Source: Eunapius fragilis
Lineage: Eukaryota; Porifera; Demospongiae; Spongillida; Spongillidae
Direction of reading: 5' to 3'
Length of the DNA stretch: 64,000 nt
Assembly (NCBI GenBank): GCA_963681505.1
Contig: OY811990.1
Span: forward strand, 554,679-618,678
Positions 48,101 to 59,934 of the stretch are shown one piece after another. The translations under genes were made by a program, and so were the position numbers. The stretch's first letter is position 1. Every line of letters begins with the position of its first letter. The notes under the pieces are model-generated. The model was not told where the DNA came from. It was given only the letters and a program-made list of their open reading frames with translations, and did no database searches.

Positions 48101-51100
48101 AATTTGGATGAGCTTGATGTGTCAAAGGACCTGTTAAAGTGGACCAAGCCAGAACTGGAGGCATACTTAGTCCACCACCACATCAAGAAGACTGGCAACA
48201 AGCCTGAACTTATCAGGCGCATTCAGGAACATATGGCTAACATTTTTGAAATTGTTTGTTCTTCACACGCATATCATTAGAGTAACTACTGATATTGATT
48301 TACATGTACTCACGCAAGCGCGTAGGCCTGCACACCACCTATATTTGGGTCTGGAGACGAGATCTAAAGGAGTGTGGTGTTTGTTTCGATGCTAGAACGA
48401 TAGGATAATGGCAAAATATGCTGGAGCACTGCCTATCGAATCCAGGCGAGCATGTTTATAAAGTTTTTGTTCACAAAAACCTAGTCAGAATAATGTGTCC
48501 CGTTTCCGTTAAGCGGTCTTACCCTCTCGACTCTAAACAACGTAGGTTCTCAGCCGAAGTAGTTAAAAGGCTGGCATACCTTCAAACATTGTCTAGGGAG
48601 TTGAACTACCAGGTACAACTGTAATAGTGGCAATTGGAACCCTTCCGACTAATTTTCCAAAAATTGAGTTCGACAAAATAAGCAAAAAAAGTATCAAATT
48701 CTCACGGAACCGGTGTTAAAAAAAAAATTCATGTGTTCTACCTAGACACTTGAAAAACTTAAAGTCGAGCAGTTCAAGGCACATGTAGTTTAATATTACA
48801 CTTTCTCATGGTATTCTTACACACACATGGTACTAGTGTTTGATGCTTAAACAATTGATTTACATGTGTACATATTGCCACTTTCTAATATTATTATTGT
48901 TCATTTCTTCAGTGTAGGGAAAAGCACCCCTAACGTTACAAGTACTTGTGCTACACCACCACCTTGTCCTGCCATTCAACCATCTATTCTTGGAGCGACT
49001 GTGACTAAGAAGGCAGCCATATCTTCCTCTGGAGTGCTCCAAACTCCCACACGTGTATCTACGGCTACAATCAGACGATCACCGCTGCAAGAATGCCCTA
49101 GAGTGTCAAAGGTAGAAGTGAAAGTGAAGCGATCCAGTACTATCAACGATGCAGTTATGCAATCACCTCCGGGAACCATTGCTGGCAGTGATCTGTCAAC
49201 AACCATTATAGCTGATCCAGTAGTGGAAACAAAGCGATGTAGTAGTAATTCAGTTATGCCATCAGTAGTGGAGCGACGCAATAGTAATTTGCCATCACCA
49301 ACGCCCAGGGCTAGTGTCAACAACACTGACCTAGGTCATCCCCAACTGCCAAGGGCTAGCATTGCTGGTAAAAAGCGACTTCGATCTGTCTCGCTAGAAA
49401 AGCTTGACGTTCTATTGCCAACAAAACGGCCATCAACGCTTGTGACAACTGTAGGTGTTAGTGAGGTTGGAAGTGAAGTGGGAAGTTTACCTGAGCCTGA
49501 TGGAATTGGTGAGAAGATGGACACGGCAAACGACATGGGCACACCGTTAGCATTTGACACCATCTGTGTAAATGGGAACCTTCCAGCTGGTAAAGGTGGC
49601 AGTGGCGGTAAGGAACCACTGCCCAAGCCAAATTATGGCAATACCAAGAAGGTACTCCAGTGTGAAAATTTCCTGTCCAATTTCTATGCGAGAAAGGTAT
49701 AAATGAACATTGTAATTTGTATGGTGTGGGCTTAATATGTTTGCATTGTAGTGGGACCCCATCACTGCAGCGGAATCTGTGGTGAGCACTGCTGTAGGCC
49801 ATACTAGAACATTTTTGCCACCATCTCCCAAATCAATGGATAAGGCTGATGCTCGTGTAAGTCTATGTTGTTAAAACGTTCGCCTGTTTTTAGCCTATTT
49901 GTTTTACCATTATGTACACTAACTAACTGGTCCTGGGTTGGGACCTGTTGGGTCATTCCATACCTGATCAACGCGGTTTTCCGCAGCATGGTTCCCAATT
50001 GGATATTCAGTTCATCCTACAGTATATTGAAGATGATATTTACACATTAATTAAGCTATTGTTATTCAAGTTATTGGGTTCTGAACTTTTGACCTTTTGG
50101 AACTTTGCACATATGTATCTCTCGTACTGTTTGTCATACAAAGTTACATATATTATAGCTATCATATAGGGCTATCAATGCGTAATGATGAAATTTTTAT
50201 GAAATTGAAAGTGAAGTAATTATTAGAATTTAATAATAGCACTTAATGTTACGTTTCTCAAAAAGATCATTTAAAAAATCCTATTTTTGCATGCAATTAG
50301 TCATTATTAGTAGCCTACCCCCAAAAACTTCAGAGTAGGGTTACGTTTAGTTTTTAAAAATTTCTTCTTGTATCAGGGATCTGCTTAAGCCACGTAAGGG
50401 TTCAATAAGTGGGTGTGTTGAATAATATATTCATTGCTTTAGTGTAAACTTACAATCATAACAATTTGTACAATCAAACCAATGTAAATAGTTATTGTTA
50501 TTGCACTATGAACAGAATCATAAGTTAAAATTATATACATAGTAAGGTTCATACATTTGTAATACATTGGTTTGATTGTACAAATTGTTATGTTTACATT
50601 AGAGCAATAAATATATGATGGTCAACACGTTCACTTATTGAACCCTTACGTGGCTATAGTTCCCTAGGGAATTCTAAGCTGCTCTGAATTGTTGGGGTAG
50701 GGTACTACTAATGATGACTAATTGCATGCAAAAAAATATGATTAAAAAAAAAAGAGAAACGTAACATTTAGTGCTATTATTACTAATAATTACTTCACTT
50801 TAAATTTCATCATTACGCGTTGATAGCACTGTATGATAGCTATTATATGTATAACTTTTGTAATTGTATGACAAACAGTATGAGAGATACATATGTGCAA
50901 AGTCCGAAAAGTGTTCCAAAAGGTCAACAGTTCAGAAGGCAATAACTCCAAATAACAATAGCTTAATATCATCTTCAATATACATGTAGGACAAACTGAA
51001 TAAAATGAATATTATTCTAATTGGGAACCATGCTGCCGAAAACCGCGTTGATTAGGTATGGAATGACCCTGCTATGTGTGAGGGGCAATGAATGTTTAAC

Positions 51101-54100
51101 AGTATTAATGCGGTGTCTTGCCCATCTGAATTGTATTGCATTACTCCATAACATTTACTACTGTATGTTGTGCTTGCAATCTGGCTAATGATGAAAAGTA
51201 GTTTAAAGGTTTATCATTAGGTGTACATGTAAGTAATCATGTACATGTACGAGGCCGCTACCCATCTCAGTTCTTTTATGTGATGGTTTAGGTAGCAGAG
51301 GTAAACACATTGTGGGACTGTTAACCACAAACCTGGTTGCTGATAAGGATCTAACACAGAGGGTAAATTCTCTACACTGACACATGAGTTCTAAGGCCGT
51401 TGTATGGCAGATTGTGGGGCTAGTATGTTCATCCAGTGCTTAAGCTCTTCAAAACATGCTAAACAATTGATGTTGCAAACTATACAAGTGATAAAAACAC
51501 TCTATACGAGAAGGTTGGTGGTACATGTAAATGGGAATCAAAGGTGATGTTGGTGTAAAAAGCAAGGGAACAAGGCTTCTGATTGAAAAGGAAAAATGAA
51601 ATAGGCCTATATTTAGCACACACAGTTAAATATGACAACATGCTGCTAATATAGGTCTAGTTCATTTTCGTTTTCAATCAGAAGCCTTTTTTACACCACC
51701 ATCGCCTTTGATTCCTATGTACCACCAACCTTCTCGTAAGAGAATGTTTTTATCACTTGTTTCATTAATTTTTTTCTCATGCTTCAGTATGTGATTAGAA
51801 CGTTATCATGCCCATAAAGCGTTAGTGTATACAGGTGGTTGTAGCTCTGATCAGATCAGGTGGTAGTAGCTCTGATCAGATCAGGTGGTAGTAGCTCTGA
51901 TCAGATCAGGTGGTAGTAGCTCTGATCAGATCAGGTGGTAGTAGCTCTGATCAGATAGTGACCACACACTATCTGATTAGAACAGGTGGGCCTGCCTTAC
52001 TAATAGTAATATTTGAATACAACTCATTGTATGGACCACACTGTTTTTTTGATTGCCAACTGCTTTAGTTTGGTCCTCTACCAACCGATGCATAACGAAT
52101 GTTTCCTTCTGCAGACTGTAGGTGTACAAGTGGCTAGTTGTTGCCGGGTTTTGTTTCTTAAGAGGAGTGGGGTGGGGTAGACACAACCTCCTGCTTCACA
52201 TATATCTGCTGTAGACTGTATATTGTAGTACATAGCATATGTAGTTCCACCGATGGAATTCAAAAGTTACTATAAGAAGCTATAGTAGAAATCAATTATG
52301 TCAAAACAGATACATGCGGTAGTGTGTGCGATAGTATCGGGTACTTACATGTATGGTAGTTTTGGTGGGACTTGTCGATGGCCTAATTTAAATTACCTGC
52401 CAAAATATGGAGGCCGTTACTTGACTTCAAGCTGCGTAACGAATGATAGAGTTGAGAGTAACGCACAGGCGTCATGCTTAAAATGATACATGTACCTTGA
52501 ATTTTCGTCAGGAGGCTTCTTTTATATCACTGCTCCATTCCGTTTCTCAACCATTTTGGCAATATGGTTGGACATGTACATATAGAGCCGTAGGGACCCT
52601 GAAATCATCAAAAGGGCCTCAGATACTCTTAGATTCAGTACTTACCTCTGGTTCCACAGCATGCAGGAATATTAAGAATTTGAATCACGCCCACGACGTG
52701 ATTATTATTATATTTATTGCATTTGAAAAAAGCTAGCTGATGTAATTGGGTATTTTTAACCGAATACCAAATAAGGTACTATTCGTTTTAGTTAATTGGC
52801 CAAACAGTTAGGTATCTAACAGACACCTGAAGATAACCTGTGGACACATCCTGGAGTGATTGGTACACTTGGCGTGCTTTACAAACATTCCTGTCGTGAG
52901 TTATGCTAACCCGAAGGAAGAAGGAGAAGAAGAAGATGACGGAGGGGAAATTTTAGTTGGGACTGGGTACGGACGATGGGGATGAGTATTTTTGTTCTCT
53001 AGAATTACACAGACATATGACACAGAAACAGCGCAGAACTGTTCTCCATTTTGATATCGCTCGATTGCCACTAAAGGCGACCGACCATACACCAGGCAAC
53101 AATGTTGCATGCAACTCAATGAATCTAATTATCTTTTCAGTAAAACATTAGTTTACTGATATTTTACTAGAATTTTGCTAAAATTCATTGTGTTGTGCGC
53201 AACATGACCCGACTCTTGGCTGTCCCGCTAGACGTGAGTGACGTTTTTTAATGACATTTTAAAAATGACATTCATCATACTGCAGGATTCCTATATGGAA
53301 CTTACTCGCGTAGGGTTCGATTTATATAATGCACTTGTCTGTTTGCTTAGCCAAATTACCTAGTGGCCTATACCGGCGTGTTTCTTACCCAGCTGACCTG
53401 TCAGTATTGTGGTAAATACAATTGAGACTGTCCACTAATGCACCCTATGGGTACTACGTATATGTTGATCAACTTCCCTGCTACCTTAATTCATCACATC
53501 TCTATGCTTTGAACATATATGATAAGTGTGTTTGATCATATTAGTTTTGCAACGTGCAAAATAGATGTACATGTACTCAGTATCTCAAACATATACCGAA
53601 GGCATGAAAGAAGACAAAGGAATTTCGGAGCCCTGTATCGCTCGATATCGCCAGTTGATCTACACATGCTGCAATAAATTTACTCTTGAAGCCTACAGTA
53701 TGTCTTCCAAATCTAGCGGTGTTCGAAAGTCATACTTAGAATAGGTAGAGATATGAATTCAGGCATTTGAAATACACAATTCAGCACAATGCAGGATGCT
53801 CAGATCACTATGTCAGAGGCCGTCAAGTGCCATTATTGATAATGTTACCTGAACATCTATAGCATAAATGTATGTGCCATATCCGTTGGCAACAGTACCG
53901 ATATTGGCGTCAATCATGGAAGCATTCACATTTGGCAGCAATAGAGGGACACCTGAGCCAATTGAGGGAGTGTCTGAATGATTACATGCACAGTAGAAAA
54001 TGGGTTAACTCAGAGGTGAAGTCAGCATTGATGAGTATAGAAGGGCTGACTCAACCTGGCAACGTCAGCACCAGGATCAGAAATGGTGGATTCGACAACA

Positions 54101-56210
54101 ATCAATGGAGTTGTTACAGTGACCCTGATCGTCATCAGTCGAGTTAGATCTTCATTTGTCTCAGCATCATCTCAACAGTTTGTACCTGTTGAATACACAC
54201 TGTACTTCATTAGCATGCTCTCTTAAAAAGATGCCTTGTGTATGTCATAAATCTGGCTGGCAAACTATCATAGCTAGAATTGGGAAAATGGAGTGGGAAG
54301 AAATGAGCCAGGCTGCTAAAAGGCATAAAAATCTGTGAATTAGAACACTATCTGTATCACCAGGCAACCAAAGTGGTTTTTCCTCTGGACGTGATGTTCA
54401 TCAGACTTTATCAGACTACCCATCCTTCATGCAAAGGGTCCATTTGTCAATTATACTAAATACTCGGGTGTTCACACTGTGCATGAATTCATTATTCAGG
54501 CAGTGCAAAACAGCCTGTGTAAACTATGGCCACTATAATATAGTAAATCAAACATGTGGCTTCTAAACCCTCTATAGGTTATAGTTATCTTATCAGTTGA
54601 ATGAAATTTGCACACATTTAATGTGTGGGTATTCATATTTTCAAATGGGCAATTTTTTGATTACCTGCTCTATATACTTGTATTCCTGAGTCATGTCTGA
54701 ACACATCAAGAAATTGCCCTTGTCATACATATGCAGTCATCTGAGATTTTATTTTTTCGATCGAATATTAGACATACTTTTTGAATGCGAAAAAAATCAA
54801 TCTACACCTGAAAATTAAACCCTTTTTTTTTGTTCACTACGGTATTGCATTACTAAGAATCAAGACAAATACATGTGTATGAAAGCAGTAATGCCCACTA
54901 CTGGAAAACAAGTAAAAGGGTTAAGGTTTGAGTTCATATCATACATATGATTTGGTTAGTTACATGTATGAACAAGATAGTTGACAGAACTGACGTCACT
55001 TTATTTATATGTGGGTGGTCTTTCTCATTTATGTCATTCCTGAATAATAAATTGTATCAATCATTTTAGGTTGGTAAACAAAAACTGCTTGAGAAAGTGA
55101 TGTTGAAACAAGAAGAGGAAGATAAAAGAAAGAGGGAATTGGAAGCAAGGAGAGAGCAGGAGCGTCTAGAAAGAATCAGGTATGATGAGGTGATGACCGT
55201 AGTGTTTTAAAATTTTAAAATTCTAATATGCATTGTGTCTATATTTATATTTTGGTAGGAAGCGGGAAGAAAGAGCTAAGAAAGTGATGGAGAAGAATGC
55301 AGCACTCCGCAGGGAGGAGGATGAGAGGAAGAGGGCCCAGGAGCAGAAGTCACATGTGCAAGAAGTCCAGATGAAGAAGCAGTTTATGATACAGCAGAAG
55401 ACACAAGACATACATCGCAGGGTACTTGAACGTCAGCAGGCTGCAGAGGCACGTAAGAAACAAGAAGAAGAATTAAAAGCCAAAAAACTTCAGGAACTGA
55501 AAAAGGCAGAGGAAGCACGTTTAGAACTGCTGGAGGAGGAAAAGAAGCAGAAAAAAGCAGAGAAAATGAAAGAGAAGCAGGTGAAGGAGGTGGTGGAGAA
55601 GATTGCTGTTGGAAAAGCAAAAGAGCATGATGAAAGGTTGAAACAGGAAGCAGCTAAGCAACTTGAGGCACAAGCACAGCGTGAGATGGAGGAAGCAAAG
55701 AAGGAACAGGAGCGAAAAAGAATTGAGATGTTATTTGCAAGTGACATAGTGAAAAAACCTCTCAGCAATAATAAGAAGGTGCCCGTTGTTGCACTGCCAT
55801 TTGCACCAAAGGAACAAGGTGAGAAGGTGCAGGGGGAGCCACAGTTTAAGGCACCCACTCCTGTTCATAGCTTGAAGAACACTCAGACAGTATCTTATCA
55901 GATGACACCAGCTGATCCCATTATTCAGTATGACAACTACAGTATTGGTGACCTGAGCAGTGGAGACTCAACTGATGAAGAGAGTAGTCCAAAGAAACCT
56001 ATTCCAGATTGGGCACACCATAGCAAGTTGAACAAGTGGATGGAGAACCAGGAAAACTCTGTGGCAAGCAAGCGAGTGAACGTTGAAAGTATTTTCCCTC
56101 CTAAACAACTACTGCATACCCCTGAACTGGAGAAAATATTTAAAACAAAGAGAAAGTGTTTTTTTGTACGTTCAAGTTCTGCTAAATGGAACTCCCCCAT
56201 GCTTAAGTAA
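42139..56210 (+). CDS. INCENP: Inner centromere protein (INCENP), chromosomal passenger complex
   Basis: INCENP tethers and activates Aurora B at centromeres and the spindle midzone. Five exons: 42139-42362, 48913-49696, 49752-49856, 55070-55179, 55259-56210. Phases agree and the product is 724 residues (human 918). The first exon ends in a Leu-rich helix (LRDLCLADFKGKIQSVFETL) that could be the Survivin/Borealin-binding region; this exon is the least certain. Exon 2 is Ser/Thr/Pro-rich. Exon 3 has HTRTFLPPSPKS, like the RTFL segment of INCENP. Exons 4-5 encode a long charged single helix (about 372-545), then SYQMTPADP, GDSTDEESSPKKPIPDWA, and the IN-box, ending in VRSSSAKWNSPMLK. The Ser triplet 713-715 matches the Aurora-phosphorylated TSS motif. 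Introns 1 (6.5 kb) and 3 (5.2 kb) are full of mobile DNA; an extra small exon in intron 3 is possible. Confidence 0.88.
42613..42897. repeat. Inverted repeat in INCENP intron 1
   Basis: Arms gccagtgcatggtgtagtcg plus acaaagttgtgattgacg (42614-42653) and their imperfect complement (42853-42896) flank about 200 bp without coding sequence. A MITE is possible. Confidence 0.6.
43675..43838. repeat. Degenerate 18-bp tandem repeat in INCENP intron 1
   Basis: About nine imperfect copies of cttccctagcgacag plus a variable trinucleotide. A false Leu/Gly/Lys-repeat ORF crosses it on the minus strand. Confidence 0.8.
44196..48716 (+). mobile_element. 4.5-kb decayed DNA transposon in INCENP intron 1
   Basis: Imperfect inverted termini of about 80 bp lie at 44196-44272 and 48630-48716. 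They share ttccgtgagaattt, atacttttt and ggaaaattag in the same order. The inside is a long plus-strand coding relic (separate entry). A target duplication could not be fixed because the outermost bases differ (aacca against caccgg). Confidence 0.75.
44584..48245 (+). pseudogene. Broken transposon protein with zinc finger and SAP-like end
   Basis: A chain of plus-strand fragments in shifting frames. One near 44670-44720 has a Cys-rich CTKCCPCQPQTRGRPRK. Others are KLYLIHGVELEEHSG (about 45390), KILFYSITNNITGGGKQQEA (about 45665), an acidic Glu/Asp-rich stretch (46670-46900), and LVAYYHNEAQSGKDVCDTHF (about 47010). A C2H2-type finger, CTNCHYHFKSLTLLDKH, lies near 47590-47648. The end reads LLKWTKPELEAYLVHHHIKK then NKPELIRRIQEHM (48130-48235), a SAP-like helix pair. 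In-frame stops and frame changes show decay. The EAQSGK-D-CD-HF pattern recalls large uncharacterised transposon proteins; I cannot name the superfamily. Confidence 0.6.
49950..51069. mobile_element. 1.12-kb foldback element in INCENP intron 3
   Basis: Two arms of about 500 bp (49950 to about 50490 and about 50570 to 51069) are near-complementary with a short loop between. The ends read GGGTCATTCCATACCTGATC on the left, and the complement on the right. Inner matches include acaatcataacaatttgtac facing its complement near 50575. Indels separate the arms, so it is not brand new. No coding sequence. Its GGGTCATTC ends resemble those of the transposon at 19401-23878. Confidence 0.88.
51484..51762. 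mobile_element. 280-bp foldback/MITE-like element in INCENP intron 3
   Basis: The arms acaagtgataaaaacactct and cgagaaggttggtggtacat on the left are matched by complements on the right (ccaccaaccttctcg, then gtttttatcacttgt). Inner matches run through aatcaaaggtgatg and cttctgattgaaaa. No coding sequence. Confidence 0.8.
51833..51958. repeat. 25-bp tandem repeat, five copies
   Basis: Five near-identical copies of caggtggtagtagctctgat plus cagat, each carrying the palindrome ctgatcag, directly right of the foldback element. Confidence 0.9.
51963..55069 (+). other. Remainder of INCENP intron 3, no gene seen
   Basis: AT-rich sequence with no convincing exon. A 91-codon open frame at 53872-54147 and a 60-codon one at 54156-54338 look like remnants of some larger coding sequence but match no family I recognise. 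Confidence 0.4.
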
Positions 56211-56534
56211 ATTTATTTTTAACACCTGGTGGTTCGTGTGTAATAGCTATGTGGGTTAAATCATTGTACACTGGTATTTGTGTGTTTCATGAAGTTCAAA
56301 TGGAATCACTGATAACCTGCAGACTTGTAGTTATATTGATTGGTCGAAGGTACCAAAGCAGCCTACATACATAGGAGGTATGGAAAGGAATAACTTAACA
56401 CAAACTTTTAAACCATTCTGTCAATAGACCCTTTGCATGCGTGGGCGTAAAGAACGTAAAAGTCACGTGCCGCGCATTTTGTAGGGCAAATAATCATTGC
56501 TTTGAATCAGATCTCTACGTATCTCTATAATGTT

Positions 56535-58069
56535 ATGCCGTCTAGTTGCTGCGCGTTCGGATGTACTTCGAGGTACAAAAAATCTACAGGAATGAAGCTG
56601 TTTCACTTCCCAACAGATTCGAAGCAAAGAAAACTATGGGTTGCCGCCATTGGAAGAAAAGATTGGCTACCGAATGCATCAACTAGACTTTGCTGTTTAC
56701 ATTTCGTACATGGTAATAAATGCTCCCGTGTTATTTACTAGTCTTGCTAAACACATTCAGGCAAGCCATCCCGCGATGTACTCCACCCTGATTATGTACC
56801 TACTAAGTTTAATGCAACTGATAAAGCGGACAAACAATTGAAACGATTTGAAAGGCATGTCAAAAGGGATGTTGCAGTTGTAAATGTACGTGTTTCGTTC
56901 TTTTGGTTGATAATTGGAAACAAACTGGCGCTAGTCCGCCTATGATTGACCATGCCACTCAAATAGATTTTCCAGCTCTCCTTGATGCTGAGACGCAAAC
57001 GGGAGAATACACTGTCCAAGATGTAGAAGTACATGCACGTACTGCTACAAAACCAATTGCAAGAAGAAAAGAAGTGTTTCAAATTGAGCACACTGTTTGG
57101 TGTAGTAAGTGGACTCAAACTGATTCTGTTATTTTAGAAGACAAAGGTGTTCCATATGCTGAAAGTGTACCTATGACCCTTTTTTCATTGGATATAAATG
57201 CAGATGACGAACACATAAAATACTATACTGGGCTTCCATCATATGCTGCATTTCACAACCTTTGTGACATACTTACCCTTGTGTTTCTTGCTGAAAAGAA
57301 GAATGCTTGCTCATTGATGACACCTAACCGGCAATTGTTGATGGTGTTAATGAAGCTCCGACATGCTTTCAAACATCAGGACTTGGCATATCGCTTCGAC
57401 GTTAGTGTTTCTCAAGTTTTTCATTATTGGATAGATCTCATGTCAAGAGAATTGCAGTGTTCAATTCATTGGCCAGATAGGGAAGTCATTCGTCAAACAT
57501 TGCCCAAGTGTTTCAAGCCCAGATTCTCAAGATCAGTGTGCATTATTGATTGCTCTGAAATTTTTATCCAACGACCAACATCACTAATTGCCAGAGCTCA
57601 AACATATTCCTCATACAAAGGACACAATACAGTTAAGTTCTTCTTGGCAATCAACCCAACGGGAACTATTGTTATCCTATCAAAATGTTGGGGTGATAGA
57701 GTATCAGATAAGCACCTTACAAATGAATGTGGATTTTATCGAAAACTTCTTCCAGGTGACTTGGTGCTTGCAGATAGGGGATTTGATATTACTGATGAAC
57801 TTACACTACATGGTGCATCTCTTGCAATTCCATCATTTACAAAAGGCAAGGATCAATTGTCCCAGGCAGAAATTGAAACCTCAAGACAGCTATCACGAAT
57901 ACGCATCCATGTGGAACGTGCCATTGGGAGGTTGAAGAATTATGGTCTGTTAAGTTCAACGCTACCTATTTCTCTACTCAAGACAGCTACTGATGTTAAT
58001 TATGCCACAATTGACAAAATACTCATTACATATGCTGCATTATCTAATCTTCATCCTTGTTTAGTGTAA
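56535..58069 (+). CDS. THAP-domain DDE transposase (DDE_Tnp_4, ISL2EU type)
   Basis: Exon 56535-56715 starts MPSSCCAFGCTSRYKKSTGM and carries a THAP zinc finger (C5/C6 and C10, KLFHFP, W, RLCCLHF). The next exon (56760-56886) completes it with GKPSRDVLHPDYVPTKFN. The third part (about 56935-58069) holds the catalytic domain: YYTGLPSYAAFHNL, MKLRHAFKHQDLAYRFDVS, then IIDCSEIFIQRP (first Asp), VLADRGFDI (second Asp) and RIHVERAIGRLKNY (Glu). A DDE triad is therefore complete. The junction near 56887-56934 does not join in frame with the obvious acceptor, so it is either an unusual splice or a frameshift. The long intact catalytic frame implies fairly recent activity. Confidence 0.85.
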
Positions 58070-58207
58070 CTGTCTGTCCTTTAATTGAGGTACATTGTAT
58101 ACATATACTTCATGTGAATTGATACAATTGTGTACATTGTAAACATGTATACATCATGTGATTACAATTGTGCACATATAAATGTACATTACAATGCTCC
58201 ATCACAT

Positions 58208-58801
58208 TTATAACAGTGCCATGTACCCGTAGGTGCATGGGAATTGCAGTCCCACACATGAAAAATGGAACCATCCAATAGGGCATGTTGGGTTGTCACA
58301 AAATACCATTTCGCCATACTCAATGTTGTGACAAAAACAAAAATTTTCAGCCCCAACAAAAGATGAACTTTCTTCTATTGCTTTTGGCAGAAAGTGCTTC
58401 ACATAAAACTCTGACAGCTTTAGGGAAACCTTTTCCCAAAAAGGCTTATCTCTGTATATTCGTTGAATAAATAATTCTTTTGCTGTCCATACAACAAAGT
58501 CACTACAAGTCCAGATATTCTACACTCAAAACTCACACGTGTGTGAGACATCATGATAAGCTTCCAAGGATTTGTAGGCTTTAAGCGACTCTTGTGTGTA
58601 TGTACCTTCGGTGTTCACTAAATAGGAGTACAGGTCTCCGACCTCCATTGTGGGCCACCTCTTTACATCTTCAGACCAAAGCCCTTCGTCAATACCAAAC
58701 GGATCTGGAAGACCTATTCCACCGATACGTAGCATTTGCAAGTAGCGCTTTCGCGCATCCCATGACAGCGGCGACGGAACCGTGGCCGCCGGAGCCGCCA
58801 T
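58208..58801 (-). pseudogene. Second ISL2EU protein, internally deleted (YqaJ partner with PHD finger)
   Basis: Starts at ATG 58801 with MAAPAATVPSPLSWDARKRY, then DLYSYLVNTEGTYTQESLKA and YKSLEAY, a segment I associate with the N terminus of the second ISL2EU protein. It stops at about 58526. Farther on, 58402-58208 encodes [20 protein letters not shown] then [11 protein letters not shown], the C-terminal half of a PHD finger. The YqaJ-like nuclease core that should lie between (several hundred codons) is missing, leaving only about 125 bp, so the gene is deleted rather than spliced. Confidence 0.7.
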
Positions 58802-59123
58802 GGCGGCTCCACTTTTTGTACCGATGATTAGTTATTCATGATTTATTAAATTTTCGTAGCAGTTAAATCGCTGGTGAGCCTCCGTGGAGGCATATAAACA
58901 CTATGAGTCATTATTATTTCAGCTTAATAGTTATACTGTATACCTGCTGCTCTCCACGTGATTTATGTTTCTTAAGAAAATGGCTTCAAGTTCGGCGATT
59001 GCAAGTTGTATTCCTGATAAACCACATCAACCTAGAGAAGGGAGGTATACTCAACATTGTGTTGTGATGGACCTAAGGAACCTCACACCCATCAAAAGAG
59101 TACTTGCTTCACAAGTTTGCATG

Positions 59124-59200
59124 TTAGTATCGCTGATTTTGGTCCTGCCTGCAACAAATGCTACAAGCGAACGCTGCGAAGAATTTAAACCTTTTTACTA
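59124..59200 (+). pseudogene. hAT transposase C-terminal scrap
   Basis: LILVLPATNATSERC matches the hAT dimerisation motif (LPATNATSERxFS), then the frame loses the motif and stops at 59219. Upstream codons of this 84-codon ORF (from 58980) are not recognised. Confidence 0.55.
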
Positions 59201-59561
59201 TGACGCAAAGTGCGGTTGAATAATGTAATGCTACTTCACAATGTGACCGAAAGTCTCAATTTGATATATATTGGTAAGGATTTTATTTTCGGTTCAGAGC
59301 ATAGGCTTACCTTGTTTGGAAAGTTCAGTTGCAATGACTGATGTGTACTATAGTGTAAACTCACTCTTGTGGGATATACATTAAAATTATTTCATATTTC
59401 TCCATAATGGCGGCTACACTTATTAATTCCTTCCGTCGCCGCTGCATGAAATAGATGAAAAATAAGCACTTATCTGCACCGCCATGCGTACAATTATGCC
59501 CTACCACCCACGCAAAATTGGGCGTGGCCATTTTCGGTGCAAACGGTCTATACTATATATA

Positions 59562-59705
59562 GGTTAGACACTGAAACCGAGGGATCTACGTGATTTAGAA
59601 TCCCCGAGGGCCCTGGGCTGTAGCGTCCCGAGCGGTAGCGAGGGCGCTACTAAGGGCCCGAGGGGATTCTAAATCACGTAGATCCCTCGGTTTCAGTGTC
59701 TAACC
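59562..59705. repeat. 144-bp near-perfect palindrome
   Basis: ggttagacactgaaaccgag at the left is answered by ctcggtttcagtgtctaacc at the right, and the arms run inward for over 50 bp with few mismatches. The central part (around gagcggtagcga) adds a second stem. It abuts two MITE copies whose termini also begin ttagac. Confidence 0.93.
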
Positions 59706-59708
59706 AAT

Positions 59709-59927
59709 TTAGACAATAGCAACGCGTACGTAGCAACCAATACATTATCGCGCAACGCGATAACGATAACGGGAGGGATTCTAAGTGCCAGTGGGAGGGA
59801 TTCTAAGTGCCCGGGGCACTTAGAATCCCCCCCACTGGCACTTAGAGTCCCTCTCAAGGTTTCTACCGCGTTTAGATACCTGCAATTGACCAATCAGATT
59901 GCGCAAATCACTTCCGCTATTGTCTAA
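59709..59927. mobile_element. MITE copy A (ttagacaatagc termini)
   Basis: Terminal inverted repeats ttagacaatagc and gctattgtctaa, with an internal palindrome around cactggcacttagaatcc-type sequence. Length 219 bp. About 90 percent or more like copy B by eye. Confidence 0.88.
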
Positions 59928-59934
59928 ATATAGG

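Larger units (their letters stand above)
56428..59551. mobile_element. ISL2EU-type (PIF/Harbinger superfamily) DNA transposon, decayed
   Basis: Left tagaccctttgca and right (complemented) tagaccgtttgca are short inverted termini; TA on both sides could be the 2-bp duplication. The content is what ISL2EU elements are known for: a THAP-domain DDE transposase on one strand and, facing it, a second protein of the YqaJ/PHD type. A hAT-like scrap near 59124-59181 suggests nested insertion. The element begins 217 bp after the INCENP stop. Confidence 0.7.

Noticed and set aside
53872-54338. Two plus-strand ORFs (91 and 60 codons) in INCENP intron 3 as extra INCENP exons
   Set aside because: No INCENP-like sequence, no matching splice phase, and stops at both ends; probably scraps of mobile DNA.
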